Shown here piece after piece: positions 17,949-25,743 of a DNA stretch of 27,592 bases (position 1 is its first letter; the number at the start of each line of letters is the position of its first letter). Source of the stretch: CAVXAE01 sp044225565. Lineage in GTDB: Bacteria > Pseudomonadota > Gammaproteobacteria > Steroidobacterales > Steroidobacteraceae. The position numbers were made by a program, and so were the translations under genes. The notes under the pieces were generated by a model, which was not told where the DNA came from, made no database searches, and saw nothing but the letters and a program-made list of their open reading frames with translations. The DNA lies in NCBI GenBank assembly GCA_044225565.1, contig JBGAIL010000049.1, positions 1 through 27,592 on the forward strand. The letters are read 5' to 3'.

Positions 17949-19276
17949 AGGCGCCGGGCGGCACATGGCTCGGCTATCCCAGGGGCGTGCTGCTCCTCTC
18001 CTTCACGGAGATGTGGGAGCGCTTCAGCTACTTCGGCATGCTCGCGATCCTGGTGCTGTTCCTGAGCGCGGAGACGGCACGAGGCGGCTTCGGCTGGAAT
18101 GAAGCCGATGCGCTCAGGCTCTACGGCCTGTATTCGGGGCTCGCCTTCTGCATTCCGCTGCTCGGCGGCTGGATCGCCAACAACTACTGGGGAGAGCGCC
18201 GCTGCATCCTCACCGGCGGCTTTCTCATCGCCGGCGGGCATGCCTGTCTCGCAGTTGCCCACGCGGCGCAGGCGCAGGCCCACTCCGTGTTCTTTGCCGG
18301 GCTCGCGCTCATCATCCTCGGCACCATGCTGCTCAAGCCCACGATCTCCTCCATCGTCGGGCAGTTCTTCGAGCAGACGGACCAGCGGCGGGACAACGCA
18401 TTCGCGCTGTTCCTCGTCGGTATCTATGTCGGGGAGATCAGCGGCGTCTTCATCACGGGCTATCTCGGAGAGCGCGTCGCCTGGCACTGGGGGTTCGGTG
18501 CCGCGGGCATCGGAATGGCGCTGGGCCTCCTCGTGTATCTCGGCGGCCAGGGGCGGTATCTCGCGGATATCGGCCTCACGCCCGTGGGTGGAGGAGGCGC
18601 GCTCGCGGCACTGCGCAATCTCTCGTCAGTGGAGAAGGACCGCATCGTCGTGCTGCTGACGCAGACCTTCTTCACCATGCTGTATTCCGCCGCGCTGTTC
18701 CAGACGGGCGGTCTGCTGACGCTGTTCGCGAAGGACTTCGTCGACCGGGATCGGTGGGGGTGGGAGATCCCGGCGAGCTGGTTCATGACCATCACGTCCA
18801 TCCTCTTCATCGTCCTGACGCCTTTCGCGGCGCGGCTGTGGACTCGCCTCGGCGCGCAAGGCCGCAACCCGCGGACCTCCGTGAAGCTCGCGCTGGGACT
18901 CATCGCCATCGGCATCGCATATGCCATCGTCGCGGCCGCGAAGTTCATGCTGGACGGAGAGGCGGGCGCGAAGGCTTCGCCGCTATGGCTGGTCGTCATG
19001 TATGTGTTCTTCGGCATCAGCGAGGTGCTGGTATGGGCGGGGCAACTCTCGCTCGCGAGCCGCCTCGCGCCGCAGAATCTCACCGCGCTGTTCGTCGGTG
19101 GCTGGTACATCAACATCGGCATCGGCACGTGGCTCACCGGCTATCTTGGGGCGCTCGGGTACACGTGGGGCATCGGCGAAGTATTCACGAGCGTCGCCAT
19201 CGGCTCGCTGGTATCCGGTGTCATCGTGTGGCTGTTCACGCCCAGGCTCACGAGGCTGATGCACGGCATCGAATGA
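17945..19276 (+). CDS. POT/PTR2-family proton-coupled peptide transporter
   Basis: The 443-residue inner-membrane protein has about 12 hydrophobic segments. The N-terminal helix carries the family motif EMWERFSYFG (Glu22, Glu25, Arg26), used for proton coupling, and the second helix region has PLLGGWIANNYWGERRCI, the usual POT loop. These carriers import di- and tripeptides with protons. ATG 17945 overlaps the amidase stop (ATGA); ATG 17933 is an in-frame alternative adding MCDT. It is the last gene of the run starting at 9718 and would take up products of the periplasmic hydrolases. The partial gene at the left edge is a close relative, so the locus holds two such carriers. A candidate terminator follows. 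Confidence 0.9.
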   Translation: MKAPGGTWLGYPRGVLLLSFTEMWERFSYFGMLAILVLFLSAETARGGFGWNEADALRLYGLYSGLAFCIPLLGGWIANNYWGERRCILTGGFLIAGGHACLAVAHAAQAQAHSVFFAGLALIILGTMLLKPTISSIVGQFFEQTDQRRDNAFALFLVGIYVGEISGVFITGYLGERVAWHWGFGAAGIGMALGLLVYLGGQGRYLADIGLTPVGGGGALAALRNLSSVEKDRIVVLLTQTFFTMLYSAALFQTGGLLTLFAKDFVDRDRWGWEIPASWFMTITSILFIVLTPFAARLWTRLGAQGRNPRTSVKLALGLIAIGIAYAIVAAAKFMLDGEAGAKASPLWLVVMYVFFGISEVLVWAGQLSLASRLAPQNLTALFVGGWYINIGIGTWLTGYLGALGYTWGIGEVFTSVAIGSLVSGVIVWLFTPRLTRLMHGIE

Positions 19277-19277
19277 T

Positions 19278-19329
19278 GCCTGGCCGACGAGTGCCGCGCG
19301 AACCGTTCCAGATCCGGCAGGCCGGTTTT
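19278..19329 (+). terminator. weak candidate terminator after the operon
   Basis: GCCTGGCC (19278-19285) can pair with GGCAGGC (19316-19322) with one bulged base, followed by CGG and TTTTC. The loop is long (about 30 bases) and the T run short, so this is a weak intrinsic terminator at best. It does fall just after the last gene of the operon. Confidence 0.3.
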
Positions 19330-19407
19330 CTCGCCACGCCGGCATGACTCGGATGCCAGCGCCCGGTAAAGTCGCCCGCTCGCCGCATCCGCCCGGAGTG
19401 AACCCGC

Positions 19408-20751
19408 ATGCTCTCGTCTCGCCGTGTCGCCCCCCGGCCTGCCATTTTTCTCGCCGGCACGCTCGCCGTCGCCCTGATTCCGGTCGCGGCCCTCGCCGCC
19501 AACACCGTGCCCACCACCTTCAAGGCCCTGATGAAGGATGCCCGCATCGCCGGCGCGCTCGGGCAGATCCACTCCGAGGACGGGAAGACGCTGAAGGAAC
19601 AGATCGAGATCGCGCAGATCCCCGCTCCGCCCTTCAAGGAAGCGAAGCGGGCCGAGGACTATGCGCGTCGCCTGCGCGAGCTCGGCCTCACCGACGTCAC
19701 CATCGATTCCGAAGGCAACGTCATCGGCCGCCGCAAAGGCCTTCGCACCCGCCCGACGCTCGTCGTCTCGGCTCATCTGGACACGGTCTTCCCGGAAGGC
19801 ACCGACGTCACCGTCACCGAGAAGGATGGCCGCTACTCGGGACGCGGCTTCGTCGACGATTCCCGGGGGCTCGCCACCAACCTGAGCGTGTTGCGCGCTC
19901 TGCAGGAGAAGCGCATCACCACCGTCGGCGACATCCTTTTCGTCGGCACCGTGGGCGAGGAGGGGCTGGGGAATCTGCGCGGCGTGAAGGCGCTGTTCCG
20001 CGACCGCAGCGACATCGACGGCTTCATCTCCGTCGACGGCGTCATCCAGCCCATCGAAGGCCAGCCGCTCCAGGCGAGCATCGTGTCGCAGGCGACCGGC
20101 AGCCGCCGCTGGAAGATCAAGTTCACGGGGCCCGGCGGCCACAGCTTCCAGAACTTCGGCATGCCGAGCGCCATCCATGCGATGGGCCGGGCCATCGCGC
20201 ACATCGCGGAACTGCGCACCAGCACCGACCCCAAGACCACTTTCACCGTCGGTGTCGTGTCGGGCGGCACTTCGGTGAATGCCATCGCGCCTGAAGCGCA
20301 GATGCAGGTGGACATGCGCTCGAACGATGCCAGCGCGCTGCAGGAGCTCGAGAAGCGCGTCATGGCGGCCGCCGATGCGGGCGCGGCTGAAGAGAACGCG
20401 CGGTGGAATTCGACGGCCATGCAGGTCTCCCGCGAGCTGCTCGGCGATCGCCCGGCAGGCAGCGCGAGCAATGATCAGCCCATCGTGCACGCCTCGGTGC
20501 AGGCATGGCTCGCTCTCGGCCAGATTCGGCCCGCTCTGGTCGCTGCGAGCACGGACAGCAATGTCGCCATCTCGCTCGGCGTGCCCGCCGTGACGCTGGA
20601 TGCCGGTGGCATCGGTGACAAGTACCACTCGCCCGACGAATGGTACGAGCCGAAGGATTCCTGGCTCGGCCCGCAGACGGTGATGCTCACTGCGCTGGCC
20701 CTGGTCGGCGTCGAGAAGGTCAGCAAGCCGATGCTCGCGGTTCGCAAGTAG
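19408..20751 (+). CDS. secreted M20-family zinc peptidase
   Basis: The 447-residue product has a signal peptide (hydrophobic IFLAGTLAVALIPVAALAA after a basic N-terminus). M20 metal and catalytic residues are in place: His123 and Asp125 in SAHLDTVFPEG, the bridging Asp in GFVDDSRG (150/151), Glu184-Glu185 in GTVGEEGLGN, and the late His in KYHSPDEWY. The dimerisation domain inserts around 215-330, with GPGGHSFQNFG. It should be a di-zinc aminoacyl- or tripeptidase-like hydrolase acting in the periplasm; DAPE-type and acylase-type specificities cannot be told apart here. It is separated from the POT gene by 131 bases that contain the weak terminator and a small GGCAT/ATGCC hairpin, so it probably has its own promoter, though its function fits the peptide theme. 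Confidence 0.88.
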   Translation: MLSSRRVAPRPAIFLAGTLAVALIPVAALAANTVPTTFKALMKDARIAGALGQIHSEDGKTLKEQIEIAQIPAPPFKEAKRAEDYARRLRELGLTDVTIDSEGNVIGRRKGLRTRPTLVVSAHLDTVFPEGTDVTVTEKDGRYSGRGFVDDSRGLATNLSVLRALQEKRITTVGDILFVGTVGEEGLGNLRGVKALFRDRSDIDGFISVDGVIQPIEGQPLQASIVSQATGSRRWKIKFTGPGGHSFQNFGMPSAIHAMGRAIAHIAELRTSTDPKTTFTVGVVSGGTSVNAIAPEAQMQVDMRSNDASALQELEKRVMAAADAGAAEENARWNSTAMQVSRELLGDRPAGSASNDQPIVHASVQAWLALGQIRPALVAASTDSNVAISLGVPAVTLDAGGIGDKYHSPDEWYEPKDSWLGPQTVMLTALALVGVEKVSKPMLAVRK

Positions 20752-20841
20752 CGGCTGCTCGTCAGCGCGAGGCGCGTGTATGGCGGCGGGCTGCCGCCCG
20801 CCAGTCGCCGCCCGCGGGCCTCGATTCGCGATTGATTGTCG

Positions 20842-20869
20842 CCATTGCCAGCGTCCAAGCTGGCAATGG
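20842..20869. repeat. perfect inverted repeat overlapping the Omp85-like gene start
   Basis: CCATTGCCAGC (20842-20852), loop GTCCAA, GCTGGCAATGG (20859-20869): eleven paired bases with no mismatch. The right arm contains the likely ATG (20866-20868) of the next gene. There is no T run, so it is a poor terminator for the M20 gene. An RNA hairpin that hides the start codon, or an operator, are alternatives. Confidence 0.5.
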
Positions 20870-22560
20870 GCGCTCGGGTCTTCAGCTCGCGAATCAGCCT
20901 TATGTTGGGTCTCTGCGCTGCGGCACTCGCGGCAGCTGCGGAGTCGGGCGACGTACTGCCGAGCGTCCGTGCACGCGTCGACCGGCTTCAGCCGGAGCGC
21001 GATCGGCGCCTCCCGGGCGACGAAGCGCTCGAAGCCGCAGGAGCGCGTATCGGGCGCGTGCTCATCGTCACCGACAACGTGTTCGATACCTCGAAGCCTC
21101 AGGAGGATGCCGCCATCCCGCGGCTCGCGAACCGCCTCCACATCCGCACGAAGCCGGGCACCATCGAATCGCAGCTGCTGTTCAGGTCCGGCGACTCCTA
21201 CAGCGCTCGCGCGCTCGCCGAATCCGAGCGGCTGCTCCGCAAGACCCGTTATCTGCAGGAAGCTTCCATCCGTCCCGTGTCGTGGCGCGACGGTGTCGTC
21301 GACATCGAGGTGCGCACGCACGATGTGTGGACACTCAATCCAGGAGCCTCCTTCGGCCGCAGCGGCGGCGAAAGCAGCACCGGCCTGCAGCTCGAGGAGC
21401 TCAACCTGCTCGGCCTCGGCACCCAATTGGGCGTCGGCCTCACTTCCGATACGGACCGGACGTCCGAGAGCCTCCTGTTCCATGACGGGCAGATCTTCGG
21501 CACGTGGTGGGGGCTCGCTGCGCAGGCCGCGAACAACAGCGATGGCCGCACTTACGATCTGGGGCTCGATCACCCCTTCTTCGCGATGGATACGCGCTGG
21601 GCAGCGGGCCTTTCGCTCAAGGACGACCAGCGCATCGACTCGCTCTACGACCGCGGTGAGATCACGGACCGCTTCCGCACTCACCAGCGTCGCGCGCAGG
21701 TCTACGGTGGCTGGTCGCGAGGCCTCGTGAACGGTGCGGCGCGGCGCTGGACGGCAGGCCTCACCTACGACGAGTCCCGCTTCGATGCAGGCCCCGGTGA
21801 ATGGGCGACTTCGGGGTTCGTGCCGCCGGATCGCAAGCTCGTGTATCCCTGGATCGGGTACGACTGGGCGCAGGACCATTACGCCAAGGCGCGCAACCGC
21901 GATCACATCGAGAAGACCGAGGACGTCAATCTCGGATGGCGCCTCGGCGCGCGCATCGGCTGGGCTGGCACGGCATGGGGTGCCGATCGCGACGCCGCCA
22001 TCTTTTCCGCGCACCTCGACAAGGGGCTCGAGCTGGCGAGCCGCCGGACCCTGCTGCTTTCCGGCTCGCTCGGCGGGCGGCTCGAGAAGGGCAGCTTCGC
22101 CGACGCGCTGGCGAGCGTGGCGGGCCGGTACTATCAGCGACAGAGCGATCGACGCCTGCTGTATCTCGGCCTGCAGGCCGACTTCGCTCACGCACTGGAT
22201 GTGGATCATCAACTGCTGCTCGGGGGCGACAACGGGCTTCGCGGCTATCCCTTGCGATACCAGGGCGGTGACGGACGCTGGCTGTTCACGGCGGAGCAGC
22301 GCTGGTTCAGCAACTGGTATCCGTTCCGGATGATCAACGTGGGTGCCGCGATGTTCTTCGACGTCGGCAGCAGCTGGGGCGACCATCCGCTCGGCCAGCC
22401 TTCGCTGGGCCTGCTCAAGGATATCGGGGTTGGCCTGCGGCTCGGAAACAATCGCTCGGCGCTCGGCAACGTGCTGCACATCGACATCGCGATGCCGCTC
22501 GATGCCACGGGCTCGATCGACAAGTTGCAGTTCCTCGTGAAGACCTACGAGATGTTCTGA
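20866..22560 (+). CDS. Omp85/BamA-type outer-membrane protein with POTRA-like domain
   Basis: The 564-residue product has a signal peptide (basic GARVFSSR, then LMLGLCAAALAAAA), a POTRA-like segment (about 95-165, with LLFRSGDSYSARALAESERLLRKTRYLQEASI and VDIEVRTHDVWTL) and a long beta-barrel rich in alternating aromatic and polar residues. The barrel includes LGGDNGLRGYPLRYQGG, the Omp85 conserved loop (RGY), and a final strand ending KTYEMF with the usual terminal Phe. These proteins insert or export substrates across the outer membrane. One POTRA is fewer than BamA's five, so this is not BamA itself. ATG 20866 was preferred because TTG 20836 adds a polar extension and ATG 20902 would remove the basic part of the signal peptide. 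The chosen start lies inside a perfect hairpin. Confidence 0.82.
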   Translation: MGARVFSSRISLMLGLCAAALAAAAESGDVLPSVRARVDRLQPERDRRLPGDEALEAAGARIGRVLIVTDNVFDTSKPQEDAAIPRLANRLHIRTKPGTIESQLLFRSGDSYSARALAESERLLRKTRYLQEASIRPVSWRDGVVDIEVRTHDVWTLNPGASFGRSGGESSTGLQLEELNLLGLGTQLGVGLTSDTDRTSESLLFHDGQIFGTWWGLAAQAANNSDGRTYDLGLDHPFFAMDTRWAAGLSLKDDQRIDSLYDRGEITDRFRTHQRRAQVYGGWSRGLVNGAARRWTAGLTYDESRFDAGPGEWATSGFVPPDRKLVYPWIGYDWAQDHYAKARNRDHIEKTEDVNLGWRLGARIGWAGTAWGADRDAAIFSAHLDKGLELASRRTLLLSGSLGGRLEKGSFADALASVAGRYYQRQSDRRLLYLGLQADFAHALDVDHQLLLGGDNGLRGYPLRYQGGDGRWLFTAEQRWFSNWYPFRMINVGAAMFFDVGSSWGDHPLGQPSLGLLKDIGVGLRLGNNRSALGNVLHIDIAMPLDATGSIDKLQFLVKTYEMF

Positions 22561-22635
22561 CCCGAAGCGCGTCCCGATCGCGGTATGCTTCGATCGCGCG
22601 CACCGCGGGGTGCATACGGGTCGGGGGCGGTGAAC

Positions 22636-23823
22636 GTGGCGAGCAGCGAAGGCCTGGTCAGGCCAGGCATTCCGCAAGGGGTATGGATACTCGGCTTCGT
22701 CAGCCTGCTGATGGACGTCTCCTCGGAGATGATCCACAGCCTGCTGCCGCTGTTCCTCACCACGCTGGGCACCAGCGCCGTCGTCATCGGCCTGATGGAG
22801 GGGCTCGCCGAGTCCACCGCGCTGATCGTCAAGGTGTTCTCCGGAGCGCTGTCCGACTACTTCGGCAAGCGCAAGGCCCTCGCGGTGATCGGCTATGGGC
22901 TGGGCGCACTGACCAAGCCGCTGTTCGCGATAGCGACGGGTGCCGGCCTCGTGACGGCGGCGCGACTGATCGACCGCGTCGGCAAGGGTATCCGTGGGGC
23001 GCCACGCGATGCGCTCGTGGCGGATCTGACGCCGCCTGCCGTGCGTGGCGCGGCGTTCGGGCTTCGACAATCGCTGGATACCGTCGGCGCCTTCCTCGGA
23101 CCGCTGCTCGCCGTCGGGCTCATGCTGCTCTGGGAAAGCGATTTTCGTGCGGTGTTCTGGGTCGCCGCGATTCCCGGCGCGGCGGCGGTGCTCCTGCTGC
23201 TGGTCGGGCTCAAAGAGCCTGCCCACGCGGAGCACTCCGGCAAGCGCGTCAATCCGCTCCGTCGTGAGCACCTGGCGCGCCTGAGCGGTGCCTACTGGTG
23301 GGTGGTCGCCATCGGCGCGGTGTTCTCCCTGGCGCGCTTCAGCGAAGCCTTCCTGGTGCTGCGAGCCCACCAGAGCGGCGTGGCCATGGCACTGGTGCCG
23401 CTGGTGATGGTGGCGATGAACCTCGTCTACTCGCTCTCGGCCTATCCCTTCGGCAAGCTCTCGGACCGCGCGAGTCATCGGGCGATGCTCGCGGTCGGCC
23501 TGGTGGTGCTCATCGCTTCGGACCTGGTGCTCGCCATCGATTCCCACTGGAGCGTCGTCCTTGGCGGGGTTGCCTTGTGGGGCGTACACATGGGCATCAC
23601 GCAAGGTCTGCTCGCGAGGATGGTCGCTGATACCGCGCCCGCGGAGCTGCGTGGTACCGCATTCGGCTTCTTCAATCTGATGAGCGGTATCGCCATCCTG
23701 ATCGCGAGCGTCGTCGCCGGCTTCGCCTGGGACCAGCTGGGCGCGCCGGCCACCTTCCTCGCCGGAGCCGGCTTCGCCGCGATCGCGCTGCTGGCATTGC
23801 TCCTGCGCGGTTGCGCGCGCTGA
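22636..23823 (+). CDS. MFS transporter
   Basis: The product has about 395 residues and roughly 12 membrane helices. The loop between helices 2 and 3 has the MFS signature-like GALSDYFGKRKAL, repeated in the second half as YPFGKLSDRASHRAML. The stretch LIDRVGKGIRGAPRDALVADLTP is typical of a widely distributed, poorly characterised MFS subfamily often called drug or unknown transporters. GTG 22636 has GGGGG eight bases ahead; GTG 22630 and ATG 22585 are in-frame alternatives. The latter coincides with a -10-like TATGCT (22583-22588) and is less likely. The SDR gene follows after 23 bases, so the two are probably co-transcribed. The transported solute is unknown. Confidence 0.83.
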   Translation: MASSEGLVRPGIPQGVWILGFVSLLMDVSSEMIHSLLPLFLTTLGTSAVVIGLMEGLAESTALIVKVFSGALSDYFGKRKALAVIGYGLGALTKPLFAIATGAGLVTAARLIDRVGKGIRGAPRDALVADLTPPAVRGAAFGLRQSLDTVGAFLGPLLAVGLMLLWESDFRAVFWVAAIPGAAAVLLLLVGLKEPAHAEHSGKRVNPLRREHLARLSGAYWWVVAIGAVFSLARFSEAFLVLRAHQSGVAMALVPLVMVAMNLVYSLSAYPFGKLSDRASHRAMLAVGLVVLIASDLVLAIDSHWSVVLGGVALWGVHMGITQGLLARMVADTAPAELRGTAFGFFNLMSGIAILIASVVAGFAWDQLGAPATFLAGAGFAAIALLALLLRGCAR

Positions 23824-23846
23824 GCGCCTCCCGCATCCTGTCTCCC

Positions 23847-24635
23847 ATGGAACTCGGCCTGCGCTCATTGCCCGTCATCGTCTGTGCCTCCAGCGCGGGG
23901 CTCGGCAAAGCCACGGCGCTGGAGTTTGCGCGCGAAGGCGCGCAGGTGATGCTCGCCGCGCGGCGCGAAGCAGAGCTTCGTAAAGCTGCCGGGGAAATTC
24001 GTGAGGCTACTGGCGTCGAGCCTCGTTTCACCGTCACGGACATCACCCGGAGAAGCGACATCGATCGCCTGGTGGAAGAGACCGTGCGCGCCTTCGGTGG
24101 CGTCTACGCCCTCATCAACAACGGCGGCGGCCCGCCGGCCGGCACGTTCGACAAGTTCGAGGACGATGCGTGGCAGAGCGCGTTCGAGCTCAACCTGCTG
24201 AGCTACGTGCGAATGACGCGCGCCGTGCTGCCACACATGCGGGCGAACGGCGGCGGGCGCATCGTCAGCTTCACGTCCTCCTCGGTGCGCAGCCCCGTGG
24301 ACAATCTCATTCTCTCGAACACGTTCAGGATGGGCGTGCTCGGCATGACCAAGACCCTCGCTGCCGAGCTTGGGTCGCAAGGCATCCTCGTGAACGTGCT
24401 GGGACCCGGTCGCGTGCAGACCGATCGCCTGACGCAGCTGGACGCGCTGCGAGCGCAGCAGATCGGCAAGTCCGTCGAGCAGGTTCGCGGAGCGATGGCC
24501 GCGGCCATCCCGCTCGGCCGCTATGGCGAGCCTGCCGAAATGGCCCGTCTCGCAGTATTCCTGGCCTCTCCGGCCAACAGCTACGTCACGGGCCAGACCA
24601 TCCTGATCGACGGCGGTCTGACGAAGACCTATTGA
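23847..24635 (+). CDS. SDR-family protein lacking the usual Tyr-x3-Lys pair
   Basis: The 262-residue product has a Rossmann fold with a dinucleotide-binding glycine motif (CASSAGLGKATALEFAREGA), NNGGGPPAGTF in the NAG region, and a C-terminal substrate loop ending LIDGGLTKTY. The catalytic YxxxK should precede GVLGMTKTLA, but the sequence is LSNTFRMGVLG, with Ser and Arg at the Tyr and Lys positions. The Ser-rich SFTSSSVRSP segment is present. A known branch of SDR proteins with LSNxxR at this place is annotated as 3-oxoacyl-ACP reductase-like, but its chemistry is not established. ATG 23847 gives the usual short N-terminus (MELGL). It is probably expressed with the MFS gene 23 bases upstream. 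It may be an oxidoreductase with different catalytic residues, or a non-enzymatic binding protein. Confidence 0.85.
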   Translation: MELGLRSLPVIVCASSAGLGKATALEFAREGAQVMLAARREAELRKAAGEIREATGVEPRFTVTDITRRSDIDRLVEETVRAFGGVYALINNGGGPPAGTFDKFEDDAWQSAFELNLLSYVRMTRAVLPHMRANGGGRIVSFTSSSVRSPVDNLILSNTFRMGVLGMTKTLAAELGSQGILVNVLGPGRVQTDRLTQLDALRAQQIGKSVEQVRGAMAAAIPLGRYGEPAEMARLAVFLASPANSYVTGQTILIDGGLTKTY

Positions 24636-24721
24636 GTGCGCCGCGCGATGCGCAAACCCTGATGCTCGAGCTGGGAGTCAAGCCGGGCAAACCGCGGTGA
24701 ACCGCACTATCATTGCGCGCC

Positions 24722-25279
24722 ATGGAAGCGCCCGCGATCACCCGTCAACGAAGACCGTTCCTTGCACCCCTGTGGCTCACGGCGCTGTTCGCCATGGCCT
24801 TGCTGGCCCTGCTCTATGCCGGGTACCGCTCATTGAGCACCACCACGGTGGTGCTGGTGCGCCATGCGGAGAAGGAGCTCAGCACCATCGACAACCCTCC
24901 GCTCACGCCTGATGGCGAGGCCCGCGCCGAAAGGCTCTCCAAGCTTTTCGGCAAGGGGCAAGGCATCGGACGCATCGAAGCGATCTACGTCTCGGACACG
25001 AGGCGCACCCAGCAGACGGCCGCGCCGCTCGCTGCGCGGCTGCACATGCAGCCGCTCGTGATCCCGGGTGGGGACGTAGGGCAGATCTCGCGCCATGCGA
25101 TGCGCGACCATCGCGGCGGCGCCGTGCTCATCGTGGGCCACAGCAATACGATTCCGCAGATCATCGAACGCATCAGCGGAATCCACATCCCGCCGATCGC
25201 CGACGAGGAGTTCGACGGCATCTACGTGGTCAGCGTGCCGACCGTCGGGCGCGCGAGCCTGCTCAGGCTTGAGTACTGA
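24722..25279 (+). CDS. membrane-anchored SixA-like histidine phosphatase
   Basis: The 185-residue product has one N-terminal membrane helix (LWLTALFAMALLALLYAGY, about 19-37) and a histidine phosphatase domain: the catalytic RHAEK in TTVVLVRHAEKE, a second-half SDTRRTQQTA, and the second catalytic His in LIVGHSNTIPQII. It is shorter than phosphoglycerate mutases and resembles SixA, which dephosphorylates phosphohistidine on signalling proteins. Topology is likely periplasmic for the domain, but this is not certain because no cleavage site is seen. A TATCAT (24708-24713) lies eight bases before the ATG, with no ribosome site, so a leaderless message is possible. It converges on the peroxiredoxin gene with a 17-base overlap. 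Confidence 0.82.
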   Translation: MEAPAITRQRRPFLAPLWLTALFAMALLALLYAGYRSLSTTTVVLVRHAEKELSTIDNPPLTPDGEARAERLSKLFGKGQGIGRIEAIYVSDTRRTQQTAAPLAARLHMQPLVIPGGDVGQISRHAMRDHRGGAVLIVGHSNTIPQIIERISGIHIPPIADEEFDGIYVVSVPTVGRASLLRLEY

Positions 25280-25715
25280 GCGCGCGGCGCACGAATTCCT
25301 CGTGCGTCGCGATGCGGAACTCCGCCTGCACGGCATCGCGGATGCGGCGGTCCCGGTCGATGAGGTAGGTGATGCGCCGCACGCGCAGGCCCAAGAGCCC
25401 GCTCGCGTCGTACATGCGGATGACGGTGCGCTGCGGATCCGCCAGCAACGTGAAGGGCAGGGCATAGTGCGAGCGGAAATCCTGATGCCGCTGCGGCAGC
25501 TGCGGGCTGATGCCGACCACGCTCATCCCGGCTCCGGCGATGTCGGCGTACAGGTCGCGGATCATGCAGGCCTCGCGGGTGCAGCCCGGAGTGAAGTCCG
25601 CAGGGTAGAAGTACAGCAGCAGCCTGCCGCGATTGAGGAAGTCGGTCAGTGAAGCGTCACGACCGTCCTGATCCGCGAGCGTGAACTCCGGCGCCCGTGA
25701 GCCAACTGCGAGCAT
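25263..25715 (-). CDS. BCP/PrxQ-type peroxiredoxin
   Basis: The 150-residue product is an AhpC/TSA-fold thiol peroxidase. The peroxidatic Cys lies in YPADFTPGCTREACMIRD, with the resolving Cys five residues later, the spacing of the BCP/PrxQ atypical 2-Cys group. Its N-terminus AVGSRAPEFTLADQDG and the later PFTLLADPQRTVIRMYDA fit the family. It reduces hydrogen peroxide and organic peroxides in the cytoplasm using thioredoxin. GGGAGG precedes the ATG. The histidine kinase gene ends 28 bases upstream on the same strand, so they may share a transcript. The 3' end overlaps the convergent phosphatase gene. Confidence 0.92.
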   Translation of the reverse strand: MLAVGSRAPEFTLADQDGRDASLTDFLNRGRLLLYFYPADFTPGCTREACMIRDLYADIAGAGMSVVGISPQLPQRHQDFRSHYALPFTLLADPQRTVIRMYDASGLLGLRVRRITYLIDRDRRIRDAVQAEFRIATHEEFVRRALSTQA

Positions 25716-25743
25716 GCCCTGGCCTCCCTAAGCGGAGACTCGA

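Noticed and set aside
22585..22587. ATG at 22585 as start of the MFS gene
   Set aside because: It is part of a -10-like TATGCT and lacks a ribosome site, while GTG 22636 has GGGGG at good distance.
19141..23868. Very long open frame on the minus strand (about 1575 codons)
   Set aside because: It runs antisense through several well-supported plus-strand genes and has a low-complexity, Arg/Glu/His-rich composition typical of GC-rich shadow frames.
24663..24700. Twelve-codon open frame between the SDR and phosphatase genes
   Set aside because: It has no ribosome site, no recognisable features and a length expected by chance.
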